A stretch of DNA of 64,000 nucleotides from Myxococcus xanthus (lineage in GTDB: Bacteria > Myxococcota > Myxococcia > Myxococcales > Myxococcaceae). The position numbers were made by a program, and so were the translations under genes. Below the pieces are notes generated by a model that made no database searches, was not told the origin of the DNA, and saw only the letters and a program-made list of their open reading frames with translations. Positions 56,799-64,000 of this stretch are shown in pieces (the stretch's first letter is position 1; every line of letters starts with the position of its first letter). Location of the stretch: the NCBI RefSeq assembly GCF_900106535.1, contig NZ_FNOH01000004.1, positions 682,001-746,000 on the forward strand, given 5' to 3'.

Positions 56799-58016
56799 AT
56801 GTCCCCCCGTCCGCCGTTCCTGCTCGCCATTCTGCTCCTGAGCTTTCCGCAGATCGTTGAAACCATCTACAGCCCAGCCCTGCCGCTGATCGCTACGGCC
56901 TATCGCGTCACCCCAGCCGAAACGGGCCAGACGCTGTCACTCTGGTTCGCAGCCTTCGCTTTCGGCGTGGTGGCCTGGGGCCGGCTCTCCGATCTGTGGG
57001 GCCGCCGCCCGGCGCTGCTTGCGGGCCTTGCGCTTTATGCGGCGGGTGCGGCTTGGGCCATGGTCGCCAGTGATTTCTCACATTTGCTGGCCGCACGGCT
57101 TATTTCCGCCTTCGGGGCGGCGGTTGGATCGATCGTTACCCAGACCGCGCTACGCGATAGCCATGCTGGGCCGGAGCTGGGCCGGGTCTTCGCGGTGCTT
57201 GGGCTGGCGCTGGCTATCAGCCCGGCGGTGGGCCTCTTCGCAGGCCAACTGCTCGCGGCCAAGGCCGGTCACAGTGGCGTCTTCGCGGCCCTCGGCCTGC
57301 TTGCGGCGTTCATGCTCGGGTTGAGTCTCTGGCGCTGGCCTGAAACCCGCCCCGCTACTTTGTCTGTCGCCCCATTCTGGCCCACCTTCCGAGTCATGCT
57401 CCGCGATCCCGGCATTTGGCGCTGTACCCTGCTGATCGCCGCATTCAATGCCGCGATCTTCGCCTGGTACCAGCTTGGCCCCTTCCTCTTTGCCGGGTTG
57501 GAGAACCCCTGGCTCTCATTCGGCCAGAGCGGTTTCCTGCTCGCCGCCGGTGCGCTGGCGGGGGCGCTGATGAACCGTGCCCTGTTGCGCCGCGGTTGGA
57601 CGGCGGAAGCGCTGATCGCGCTCGGCGTCCTCCTCCTGGGGGCGGGGACCGCGCTCGTCATCCTGCTCACCGCGCTTCTGCCGCAGAGCCTGGCCTTCCT
57701 GAGCGGCGTGACGCTGATCTCGTCCGCATATGCCGTCGCGATCCCCAATGTGCTGGGCATCGCCCTGCGAGCCTATGCTGATCGGTTCGGAACTGCTGGC
57801 GCAGTCCTGAGTCTCTTCTACTACAACCTCCTCGGGGCGGGACTGGTGATTGCCGGCTACGGGCAGCGCCTAGATTTTGCCTTGGCCGTCTGCGCGCTGC
57901 TGGCGGCGATCGTCAGCGTCCGGCCAATGAGGTGCAGAGGAGCGTTGAGTGAGGAGTCGCCGCCGGGGGGCAAGTCCCGAATCCCGTGTAGTTCGTCAGG
58001 AGGGGGTCGGAGCTGA
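56799..58016 (+). CDS. MFS efflux transporter (Bcr/CflA-like), probably horizontally acquired
   Basis: This 405-residue, twelve-helix MFS protein has the motif A loop GRLSDLWGRRPALLAGLALY and a first half typical of multidrug exporters (LPLIATAYRVTPAETGQTLS). Codon use is visibly less GC3-biased than neighbouring genes. The membrane part ends at about residue 375 (LLAAIVSVRP); the remaining 30 residues (MRCRGALSEESPPGGKSRIP onward) are hydrophilic and unlike the family, as if the true C-terminus was lost at a junction and the frame reads on. The pump may still be functional. It pairs with the divergent AraC gene. Confidence 0.87.
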   Translation: MSPRPPFLLAILLLSFPQIVETIYSPALPLIATAYRVTPAETGQTLSLWFAAFAFGVVAWGRLSDLWGRRPALLAGLALYAAGAAWAMVASDFSHLLAARLISAFGAAVGSIVTQTALRDSHAGPELGRVFAVLGLALAISPAVGLFAGQLLAAKAGHSGVFAALGLLAAFMLGLSLWRWPETRPATLSVAPFWPTFRVMLRDPGIWRCTLLIAAFNAAIFAWYQLGPFLFAGLENPWLSFGQSGFLLAAGALAGALMNRALLRRGWTAEALIALGVLLLGAGTALVILLTALLPQSLAFLSGVTLISSAYAVAIPNVLGIALRAYADRFGTAGAVLSLFYYNLLGAGLVIAGYGQRLDFALAVCALLAAIVSVRPMRCRGALSEESPPGGKSRIPCSSSGGGRS

Positions 58017-58782
58017 GGGCTCCCGTCATCTAGCAAGTGGATCAGCCAGCGCCTGCCTGGCCGCCACGTGCGAGGGAGCTGGCGCCTGGGCAGAAGGACG
58101 GCCACCAGGAAGCGTATGGTGGCCATCGACGAAGAGCAGGTGCGGGGGTTCCTCTCGGAGGTATTCGGGGTTGTCCTGGCCGAGCGCAAGCAGGCCGTCA
58201 TTGCGTTGGACTGCCCTGAGGGACGCGATGCAGGCGCCCCGTTGCTCCAACACCGGATGGAGGTTCCTCCGTCTGAGCGTCGCCGACGTGGCCACCGCGC
58301 CCCACGCGCCGAGGCTTCGACTGTCCTGGTCCGGCCCTGTCCCCCATGCTGGCGGACATCGAGGCCATCATCCTCAACACGGACGGCGTGCACAGCCACG
58401 CGGCGCACCGCCTCCCTTGTGGACGTCCTTGAGGCCCAGCAGTCACTCGGCGCGTACCTGCTGCTGCGCGAGCTGCGCGGCACGCTCAACGCCAGCCTGT
58501 CGTCGCTACCACTTGAAGAGCAAGTGCTGACCGAGGACCTCGGCGACACGCATCTCAGCCTCGCTGTCTCCGCACGACCAAGAAGTGGACCGTGAACCTC
58601 CGGGCCCGTGCCTTGGATCCAGAGGTTTCACCACGCGTGTTATGCGACGCAAATGCTGCGCGCCTCCCGCATGGGCGCAAAAATTTCGCAACCCGGCTCC
58701 GGCCTCCCAAACGGCGTGGAAATTCGCACGCGATTGCGAGATGGGGCTAGCCGTCTGCACAACCGTTGATACGGTGTTCCGC
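58017..58782. other. Degenerate region between the MFS gene and nrfH, 766 bp
   Basis: Short coding-like pieces occur in different plus-strand frames. Near 58115-58250 a piece reads MVAIDEEQVRGFLSEVFGVV. Near 58345-58410 another reads MLADIEAIILNTDGVHSHAA, which recalls the D-x-D-G-V start of HAD/beta-phosphoglucomutase enzymes. Near 58410-58560 a third reads SLVDVLEAQQSLGAYLLLRE. None extends to a full domain. An AT-richer patch at 58670-58700 (gcgcaaaaatttcgcaac) is the likeliest nrfHA promoter. I read the stretch as fused gene debris. Confidence 0.35.
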
Positions 58783-59277
58783 GTGTCCTCGGCCTCCCGC
58801 ACACTCCTGGCAGTGGCCCTGGGGCTCGCCCTGGGCTCGGCCATTGGCATCGGTGGCTACACCTTCGCGTACGCGAAGGGCGCGGCCTACCTGCATGACG
58901 ACCCAGCCGCCTGCGCCAACTGCCACATCATGACCGAGCAGTACGATGGCTGGCGCAAGAGCAGCCACCACGCGGTGGCCACCTGTAACGACTGCCACAC
59001 GCCGGCGGCGCTGGTGCCCAAGTACCTCAACAAGGCGAGCAACGGCTTCTGGCACTCCTTCTACTTCACCACCGGCACCTTCCCGGACCCCATCCGCATC
59101 CGCCCCGCCAACCGGCAGGTGACGGAGAGCGCTTGCCGGAACTGCCACGCCAGCCTCGTGGAGAGCATCGAAACGCCCCACGCAGACTCGCTGCAGTGCC
59201 TCACCTGCCACAACTCAGTGGGGCACCCCGAAGGCTCCGGGAACCCCGAACTCATCCATCAGGAGGTTGAACGATGA
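58783..59277 (+). CDS. nrfH: Cytochrome c nitrite reductase small subunit
   Basis: This is 164 residues from GTG 58783, which begins MSSASRTLLAVALGLALG and matches the usual size; an in-frame ATG at 58741 adds 14 unlikely residues. One N-terminal membrane anchor is followed by four haem motifs: CANCH, CNDCH, CRNCH and CLTCH. NrfH oxidises menaquinol in the membrane and passes electrons to NrfA in the periplasm. Its TGA overlaps the nrfA ATG by 4 bp, so translation is coupled. Confidence 0.93.
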   Translation: MSSASRTLLAVALGLALGSAIGIGGYTFAYAKGAAYLHDDPAACANCHIMTEQYDGWRKSSHHAVATCNDCHTPAALVPKYLNKASNGFWHSFYFTTGTFPDPIRIRPANRQVTESACRNCHASLVESIETPHADSLQCLTCHNSVGHPEGSGNPELIHQEVER

Positions 59278-60758
59278 CCGAGCCCGAGAAGCAACGGCGC
59301 TTCAGCGGCGTCAAGCTGGTGATTGCCGTGGCGGTGGCCGCCGCTCTGGCCGCCGCTGGCGTCACCGCGCTCCTGGTCAACATCATGGAGCGCAAGCAGG
59401 AGGCGAAGAATCCCTTCTACCGGGTGGTGGAGCTGGACGACACCATCACCGACCCCGAGGTGTGGGGACGGAACTTCCCGCTTCAGTACGACAGCTACAA
59501 GCGCACCGTGGACCAGCAGCGCACCCGTTACGGCGGCAGTGAAGCCGTGGCGCGCACGCCGTCCCAGGCGGACCCACGCACCGTCGTCGCGCAGAGCCGG
59601 CTCGAGGAGGACCCTCGGCTGGTGACGATGTGGAGCGGCTACGCCTTCGCCACGGACTTCCGCGAGGAGCGCGGCCACGCGCACATGCTGGACGACCAGG
59701 TCTACACCGAGCGCCAGCACGTGACGCAGCAGCCGGGCACCTGCATCCACTGCCACGCCAGCGTGTACGTGCCCTACAAGAAGCTCGGCGACGGCGACCT
59801 CATCAAGGGCTTCGAGAAGATGAACCAGATGCCCTTCATGGAGGCGCGCAAGCTGGTGGAGCACCCCGTCTCATGCATCGACTGCCACGACCCCACCACG
59901 ATGCAGCTGCGCGTGACGCGGCCTGGCTTCATCGAGGGCATCGCCGCGCTCAAGGCCAGCCAGGGCGTGCCCAACTTCCGGGTGAATCAGGACGCGACGC
60001 GCCAGGAGATGCGCACGTACGTGTGCGGGCAGTGCCACGTCGAGTACTACTTCAAGGGCAAGGAGAAGCGCCTCACGTACCCCTGGGCCAAGGGCATCAA
60101 CATCGATCAGATCATGGCCTACTACGACGAGGACGGACACTCCGACTGGACGCACGAGCTCACGGGCGCCAAGGTGCTGAAGGCGCAGCACCCCGAGTTC
60201 GAGATGTACAACCAGGGCATCCACGCGAAGAGCGGCGTGGCCTGCGCGGACTGCCACATGCCGTTCATGCGCGAGGGGGCGATGAAGGTCAGCGACCACC
60301 AGGTGCGCAGCCCGCTGCTGAACATCAACCGCGCGTGCCAGACGTGCCACAAGTGGAGCGAGGCGGAGCTGCTCCAGCGCGCGGAGACCATCCAGACGCG
60401 CACCTTCGAGACGCGGAACATCGCCATGGATGCGCTGGTGGACCTCATCCATGACATCGAGGCCGCGCAGAAGGCGGGGCAGTCCGAGGAGGCGCTCGCC
60501 AAGGCGCGCGACCTGCAGAAGCGCGCTCAATTCTACCTGGACTTCGTGGAGGCGGAGAACTCCATGGGCTTCCACGCGGACCAGGAGGCGGTGCGCATCC
60601 TGAGCAACTCCATCAACTTCTCACGCCTGGGCCAGAACGCGCTGCGTCCCAGTGGTGGCGCCTCCACCAGCCCCACCACGCGGCCTCAAGGCGCTCCGGC
60701 GCCGCTGACGCCCGTGTCCACGGATGGCGCGGGTGAGACGCAGCAGGGCTCGAAGTAG
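59274..60758 (+). CDS. nrfA: Ammonia-forming cytochrome c nitrite reductase (all-CxxCH variant)
   Basis: This is a 494-residue pentahaem enzyme reducing nitrite to ammonium with six electrons. An N-terminal helix (VIAVAVAAALAAAGVTALLV) acts as signal or anchor. Haem motifs in order are CIHCH (from residue 157), CIDCH, CGQCH, CADCH and CQTCH. In the best-known NrfA enzymes the first, catalytic haem motif is CxxCK with lysine as iron ligand; here it is CxxCH, a variant known in some bacteria. The active-site region YVCGQCHVEYYFKGKEKRL (tyrosine and lysine) and IHAKSGVACADCHMPF (histidine) are conserved. It forms an operon with nrfH. Confidence 0.95.
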   Translation: MTEPEKQRRFSGVKLVIAVAVAAALAAAGVTALLVNIMERKQEAKNPFYRVVELDDTITDPEVWGRNFPLQYDSYKRTVDQQRTRYGGSEAVARTPSQADPRTVVAQSRLEEDPRLVTMWSGYAFATDFREERGHAHMLDDQVYTERQHVTQQPGTCIHCHASVYVPYKKLGDGDLIKGFEKMNQMPFMEARKLVEHPVSCIDCHDPTTMQLRVTRPGFIEGIAALKASQGVPNFRVNQDATRQEMRTYVCGQCHVEYYFKGKEKRLTYPWAKGINIDQIMAYYDEDGHSDWTHELTGAKVLKAQHPEFEMYNQGIHAKSGVACADCHMPFMREGAMKVSDHQVRSPLLNINRACQTCHKWSEAELLQRAETIQTRTFETRNIAMDALVDLIHDIEAAQKAGQSEEALAKARDLQKRAQFYLDFVEAENSMGFHADQEAVRILSNSINFSRLGQNALRPSGGASTSPTTRPQGAPAPLTPVSTDGAGETQQGSK

Positions 60759-60767
60759 GCACGGCGA

Positions 60768-60794
60768 GCGGAAGCGGGAGGTACCCGCTTCCGC
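60768..60794. terminator. Bidirectional terminator between nrfA and the DUF2147 gene
   Basis: An 11-bp perfect stem GCGGAAGCGGG (60768-60778) with 60784-60794 and a 5-nt loop fills the 51-bp gap between the two convergent stop codons. It serves both transcripts by position. No T-run is seen. Confidence 0.7.
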
Positions 60795-60809
60795 CGTCCG
60801 CCGAAGCTG

Positions 60810-61277
60810 CTACTCGGCGCGCACCCAGTACTGGGTGCGGCCCAGCAGCGACATGCCGACGTAGCCGCGGACCTTCAGCTTCTTGCCCCCATCCTCGACG
60901 GCGACCTTGCACTTGTAGGTCTTGCCATTCGCCGGGTCGAGGATGCTCCCGCCGGACCACTCGTCATCATCCTTCTTCAGGTCGCGAAGGATGGTCATCC
61001 CGATGATGGGCTGGTTCTTCAGCGAGCCCTCGCACTTGTCGCAGAGCGGGTTCTGCTCTTCCTTGGGCTCGCGGAAGAGCTTCTCGATCTTCCCGTACAG
61101 CTTGCCGTTCTCCTCGTAGATGGCGATGACGGACTTGGGCTTCTTCGTCTCGTCATCGATGGTCGTCCACCGGCCGACGGCGGCATTGGTCGCGGCGGGG
61201 GCCTTGTCCTCGGCGAAGGCGTTCGAGGCCAGCAGCAGGGTCAGGGAAGCGAGTCCAAACCAGCGGGTTGCGTTCAT
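60810..61277 (-). CDS. DUF2147 secreted protein
   Basis: This is 155 residues from ATG 61277 with AAGGACACC upstream; ten further codons upstream are less likely. A signal peptide ends ASNAFAED. The mature part GRWTTIDDETKKPKSVIAIY, WSGGSILDPANGKTYKCKV and a terminal RTQYWVR match DUF2147, a small beta-barrel-like periplasmic family. A cysteine pair CDKC lies centrally and a third cysteine follows in KCKV. Function is unknown; some relatives are stress induced. Confidence 0.85.
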   Translation of the reverse strand: MNATRWFGLASLTLLLASNAFAEDKAPAATNAAVGRWTTIDDETKKPKSVIAIYEENGKLYGKIEKLFREPKEEQNPLCDKCEGSLKNQPIIGMTILRDLKKDDDEWSGGSILDPANGKTYKCKVAVEDGGKKLKVRGYVGMSLLGRTQYWVRAE

Positions 61278-61519
61278 GTCTTGGTGTCCTTCCGCGCGGG
61301 GGCTCACGCAGGAGGCACCATGCGTCCAAGCCCCGCATCACTTCGTTTGTACTCCACCGCCGTGCCGGCACGCAGCCCTTCCTGGCACGCAGTGCGCCGC
61401 TCAAACGTGCCGCCTCGCGTCATGGCTGTCTCATCGCGGTGTTATCGAAGTCGCCCAGGCGCTCCCAGGAGCAGACTCGACGGAGGAATGCGGGTTTCTC
61501 CGGCGTTGCACCTCGAGAC

Positions 61520-62176
61520 ATGAGCGTGTACCCCAGCGGCGCGCCGTGTCCTCGCGGTGTCCGATTCTGGAGGCTCCGCCTGACGCTCGCCGCCACTGCC
61601 CGCCACTGCCCCCGCGTGCTCGCCGATGCGCTCGCGCGTTCCCGGGCCCACGACGTGGCGCTCGTGCTCGGCGGCGCGCTGCTCACGGCGGGGCTCGCGC
61701 AGGTCTCAATATCGGTACCAGGTTCACCTGTTCCCATCACGGGTCAGTCCCTGGGCGTCATCGTCGCTGCCGCGGCGCTCGGCCCCGTGCGAGGCATGGC
61801 CGCGCAGTTCCTGTACCTCCTGATGGGCGCGGTGGGCCTGCCGTTCTTCGCGGAGGGCGCCAGCGGCCTGGAACGCATCCTGGGAGCAACCGGTGGATAC
61901 CTGGTCGGCTTCGTTCCAGCCGCCTTCCTGGTGGGACTGGCGGCGCAGCGTGGATTCGACCGGCGGCCGTGGACCGCGCTGCCGCTCTTTGCCGTGGGGC
62001 AGTTGGCCGTCTTCGCGGTCGGCCTGCCCTGGCTTGTCCTGTCCGCCCGGCTCGGCGTGGCCAAGGCTCTTGGCGTCGGCTTCACACCCTTCCTTCCTGG
62101 AGGGCTCCTCAAGGCCGCCATCGCCGCCGTGCTGCTGCCCCTCGCGTGGCGGCTGGTGGGGCCGCGCAAGGTCTGA
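61520..62176 (+). CDS. bioY: BioY-family biotin transporter S component
   Basis: This is 218 residues from ATG 61520. About six hydrophobic segments carry the BioY hallmarks VSISVPGSPVPITGQSLGVI, GVGLPFFAEGASGLERILG-like sequence and GATGGYLVGFVPAAFLVG. BioY binds biotin in the membrane, alone or with an ECF energising module; no EcfA/EcfT genes are visible nearby. The first 35 residues are hydrophilic and the true start could be internal. A small Gly/Ala-rich periplasm-facing part ends the protein. Confidence 0.87.
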   Translation: MSVYPSGAPCPRGVRFWRLRLTLAATARHCPRVLADALARSRAHDVALVLGGALLTAGLAQVSISVPGSPVPITGQSLGVIVAAAALGPVRGMAAQFLYLLMGAVGLPFFAEGASGLERILGATGGYLVGFVPAAFLVGLAAQRGFDRRPWTALPLFAVGQLAVFAVGLPWLVLSARLGVAKALGVGFTPFLPGGLLKAAIAAVLLPLAWRLVGPRKV

Positions 62177-62238
62177 CGCCTCGACGTCGGTCCCGTGCTT
62201 CGTCGCCGACGCGCATGTGAAGAAGGCGGCCAGCGAAC

Positions 62239-64000
62239 TCATCGACCGCTGAATCGGTGACCTCGGGCATCTCCCGCGCGCCTCACTGGCGTGGAACGTT
62301 CGGAGCTTGAACGGCCCCAGCGCCGCAACGCGAGGAGCCCGAGGAACGCCGCGACAATGACAAGCGCCCCAGCCAGTCCAGACACCATGGGCGCACCATC
62401 CTCGCGAGGCGCGGCGACCACCAGCGCGGCATCGCCGAGCACCACCAGCCCTGCCCAGGCCGCGGGTGGAAGCCCCGCGTCGATGGCCTCGAGCTGTGCG
62501 GCCCGCAGCGCCGCGGAGACACTCAAGCCCTTGGCCAGGTGCCGGTAGAAATGCTCCACCAGGTCCGCCGCTTCCTCGTCGCGCAACGGCCACAAGCTGG
62601 CCACCACCGCGCTCGAGCCTGCCTCGAAGAAGGCCCGTGCGAGGCTCAGCACGCCCTCTCCCGGCAGCACCGCTCCGGAGGCGCTGCGGCACGCGGACAG
62701 CACCACCAGCGCGCCATCGAGACGCAGCTGGATGATTTCGCGCGGCTGGAGAATGCCGTCCTCGTCCTCCGAGCCCGGGGCGAGCACGAGCGCGGAGCGC
62801 TCCGGCGCTTCGGCGTCCACCACGGCGTGCGCCGCCAGGTGCAGAACCCGGAGCAGCGGCAGGTCCGCGCGCTTGAGCGCGCGCTCAGAGGCTTCCGTGC
62901 CCACCAGCAGCCGGGGGACGACGCGGGTGCCTCGAAGCTCCCGCTCCACCCCGAGCCCTTCGCGACGAGCCTCGGGCAGCGCGCCGAGCTGCGCGGCCTC
63001 GTCGAAGATTCCAGCCCGAGAGCGCGCCGCAGGCCGCGCCCCCCTCTGTTTCAGGGCCCACTCAGGGTCCGCCAGCACCAGTGCATCACCGATAGGCGTG
63101 AATGGGGCCTCCCCGTGCCAGTGCCGCCACAAGCTCGCCGAGGGCACCAGGGCCAGTTCGTAGCGAGCGACCAGGGGTGGCCCGTCCCGACGCTCCCGCA
63201 GCGCGGCGAAGGGCAGGTCATGCAGCGGCCCGTCCGGAACCAACAGCAGCCGCCGAACCGTGGGTGGCAATCCCGCGAGCGCCGGGCCGAGCAACTGCGC
63301 ATGAAGCGCCACCGCCGCACCGCGCTCGGAGTCATCCCTGCGCTCGACGAGCCCGGAGAACAGCGTGGCCGCCGCCGCGAGCCGCGTGCGCTCGGGGATG
63401 CGATGGACGTGGGTTCCCTCCCCTGTCACCACGAACAGCCACGCACCACCCGCCGACGTTCCGGAGAGGTCCTCGTCGTCCCCCACGAGGAAGACCAGCA
63501 GCGCTTCGTCCTCCCTCAGCCCCTTCTCCACGGACGCCAGTGAGGCGAACTCCTGCACACTCTTGTGAGGCGCCGGGCGCAGGTCCCGCTCGCGGTGCTC
63601 CAACTCCTGGAGTTCATTCAGGGCCGCCTCGCGTCCAGCGCTCGTCAGCGACGGGTCCAAGAGCTGGCGTTGGACCACCACCAGCCGCGATTGCACCTCG
63701 CTTCGCTGCGCCCGGCGCTCGGGCGTGTCCCCGGAGTCCGCGCGTGCTCGGAAGGCGACCAGGGCATCGAGCAGCGTCCTCGCCCGGAGCCGTTCGCTCA
63801 CGGCGAAGGCCCGCGACACAGCCTCCCTGAAGGGGAGCGTAGCGGGCTTGCCCGTCGCCCCGCCAGCCTCCAACGTCCACCCCGCGAGCCGGTGGTAGTC
63901 GCGGGCCCACGTCGCGAACAGCTCCGCCTGGCTGGAGGCGTCACTCTGCGTCTGGCGCAGGGCCTCCAGCGCGTCCAGGGCGCGCTCGGCATGCTCCAGT
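62239..64000 (-). CDS. CHAT-domain protein (5' end beyond window)
   Basis: The frame is open to the right edge, so the N-terminus is missing; the visible 586 codons end at 62239. Residues nearest the edge are helical and TPR-like (LEHAERALDALEALRQTQSD). The CHAT caspase-like domain shows its catalytic histidine in VLHLAAHAVVDAE and cysteine in ALVVLSACRSASG, with ASLWPLRDEEAADLVEHFYR after it. A membrane helix LAGALVIVAAFLGLLALRRW lies close to the C-terminus. CHAT proteases work in regulated proteolysis, and some in gasdermin or CRISPR-linked immunity; no such partner is in view. Confidence 0.9.
   Translation of the reverse strand, partial: LEHAERALDALEALRQTQSDASSQAELFATWARDYHRLAGWTLEAGGATGKPATLPFREAVSRAFAVSERLRARTLLDALVAFRARADSGDTPERRAQRSEVQSRLVVVQRQLLDPSLTSAGREAALNELQELEHRERDLRPAPHKSVQEFASLASVEKGLREDEALLVFLVGDDEDLSGTSAGGAWLFVVTGEGTHVHRIPERTRLAAAATLFSGLVERRDDSERGAAVALHAQLLGPALAGLPPTVRRLLLVPDGPLHDLPFAALRERRDGPPLVARYELALVPSASLWRHWHGEAPFTPIGDALVLADPEWALKQRGARPAARSRAGIFDEAAQLGALPEARREGLGVERELRGTRVVPRLLVGTEASERALKRADLPLLRVLHLAAHAVVDAEAPERSALVLAPGSEDEDGILQPREIIQLRLDGALVVLSACRSASGAVLPGEGVLSLARAFFEAGSSAVVASLWPLRDEEAADLVEHFYRHLAKGLSVSAALRAAQLEAIDAGLPPAAWAGLVVLGDAALVVAAPREDGAPMVSGLAGALVIVAAFLGLLALRRWGRSSSERSTPVRRAGDARGHRFSGR

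Noticed and set aside
62239..64000. CRISPR-associated or gasdermin immunity locus with the CHAT protein
   Set aside because: No Cas gene, repeat array or gasdermin-like frame is visible in the window. The family assignment alone does not support it.

Overview
The window reads as chromosomal DNA of a myxobacterium, most likely Myxococcaceae (Myxococcus, Corallococcus or a close relative). The evidence is very high GC with strong G/C bias at third codon positions, many lipobox lipoproteins, a Hanks-type Ser/Thr kinase, an arginine kinase, an M57-type (HEIGH family) peptidase relative, SUKH, MORN and WD40 proteins, and frequent GTG/TTG starts. No rRNA, tRNA, CRISPR array or complete insertion sequence was seen. 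The taxon is inferred from gene content only. CHAT and thioredoxin/MORN genes run off the right and left edges.

Layout. 0-8 kb: a thioredoxin-MORN fusion (cut by the left edge), a Ser/Thr kinase, a DUF4419-SUKH fusion and a repeat-stalked S37 peptidase lipoprotein. 8-13.4 kb: arginine kinase, then a four-gene operon coupling an OprP-like porin to a ProV-ProW-ProX glycine-betaine ABC importer. 13.8-24.5 kb: a 14-repeat WD40 lipoprotein, a TonB-receptor remnant, an FAD-linked oxidase, two SAM methyltransferases, a 7TM-DISM chemoreceptor and a beta-propeller lipoprotein. 24.7-31 kb: an SUV3-like helicase, then redox genes (quinone oxidoreductase, FMN reductase, two YcaC-like isochorismatases) mixed with broken pirin and OsmC genes. 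31-39 kb: a 5'-nucleotidase, TauE/SafE, a TetR-MFS unit with a perfect palindromic operator, an intact pirin and a ferritin-like lipoprotein.

39-42.3 kb holds what I consider the best candidate for an undescribed small system. A LuxR-type HTH regulator faces an operon of a LuxI/FeeM-like acyltransferase, a haem-oxygenase-like diiron enzyme and a DUF3892 protein. From 42.4 to 53.5 kb come FolD, a CE2-type SGNH esterase, a VOC protein, an N-acyl-D-amino-acid deacylase relative, an EEP-fold hydrolase, an M57-like protein that lacks its catalytic glutamate, a small P-loop kinase, a prolyl-hydroxylase-like dioxygenase, and an EamA transporter divergent from an AraC regulator.

55.2-58.7 kb is a patchwork: an IS4 transposase tail, gene fragments, and an AraC/MFS pair with codon use unlike its neighbours, probably imported. 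It is followed by nrfH-nrfA (ammonia-forming nitrite reductase), a DUF2147 protein, BioY and the CHAT protein. Recurring themes are compatible-solute uptake, efflux units with adjacent regulators, redox and electrophile handling, and loss of genes by small deletions.
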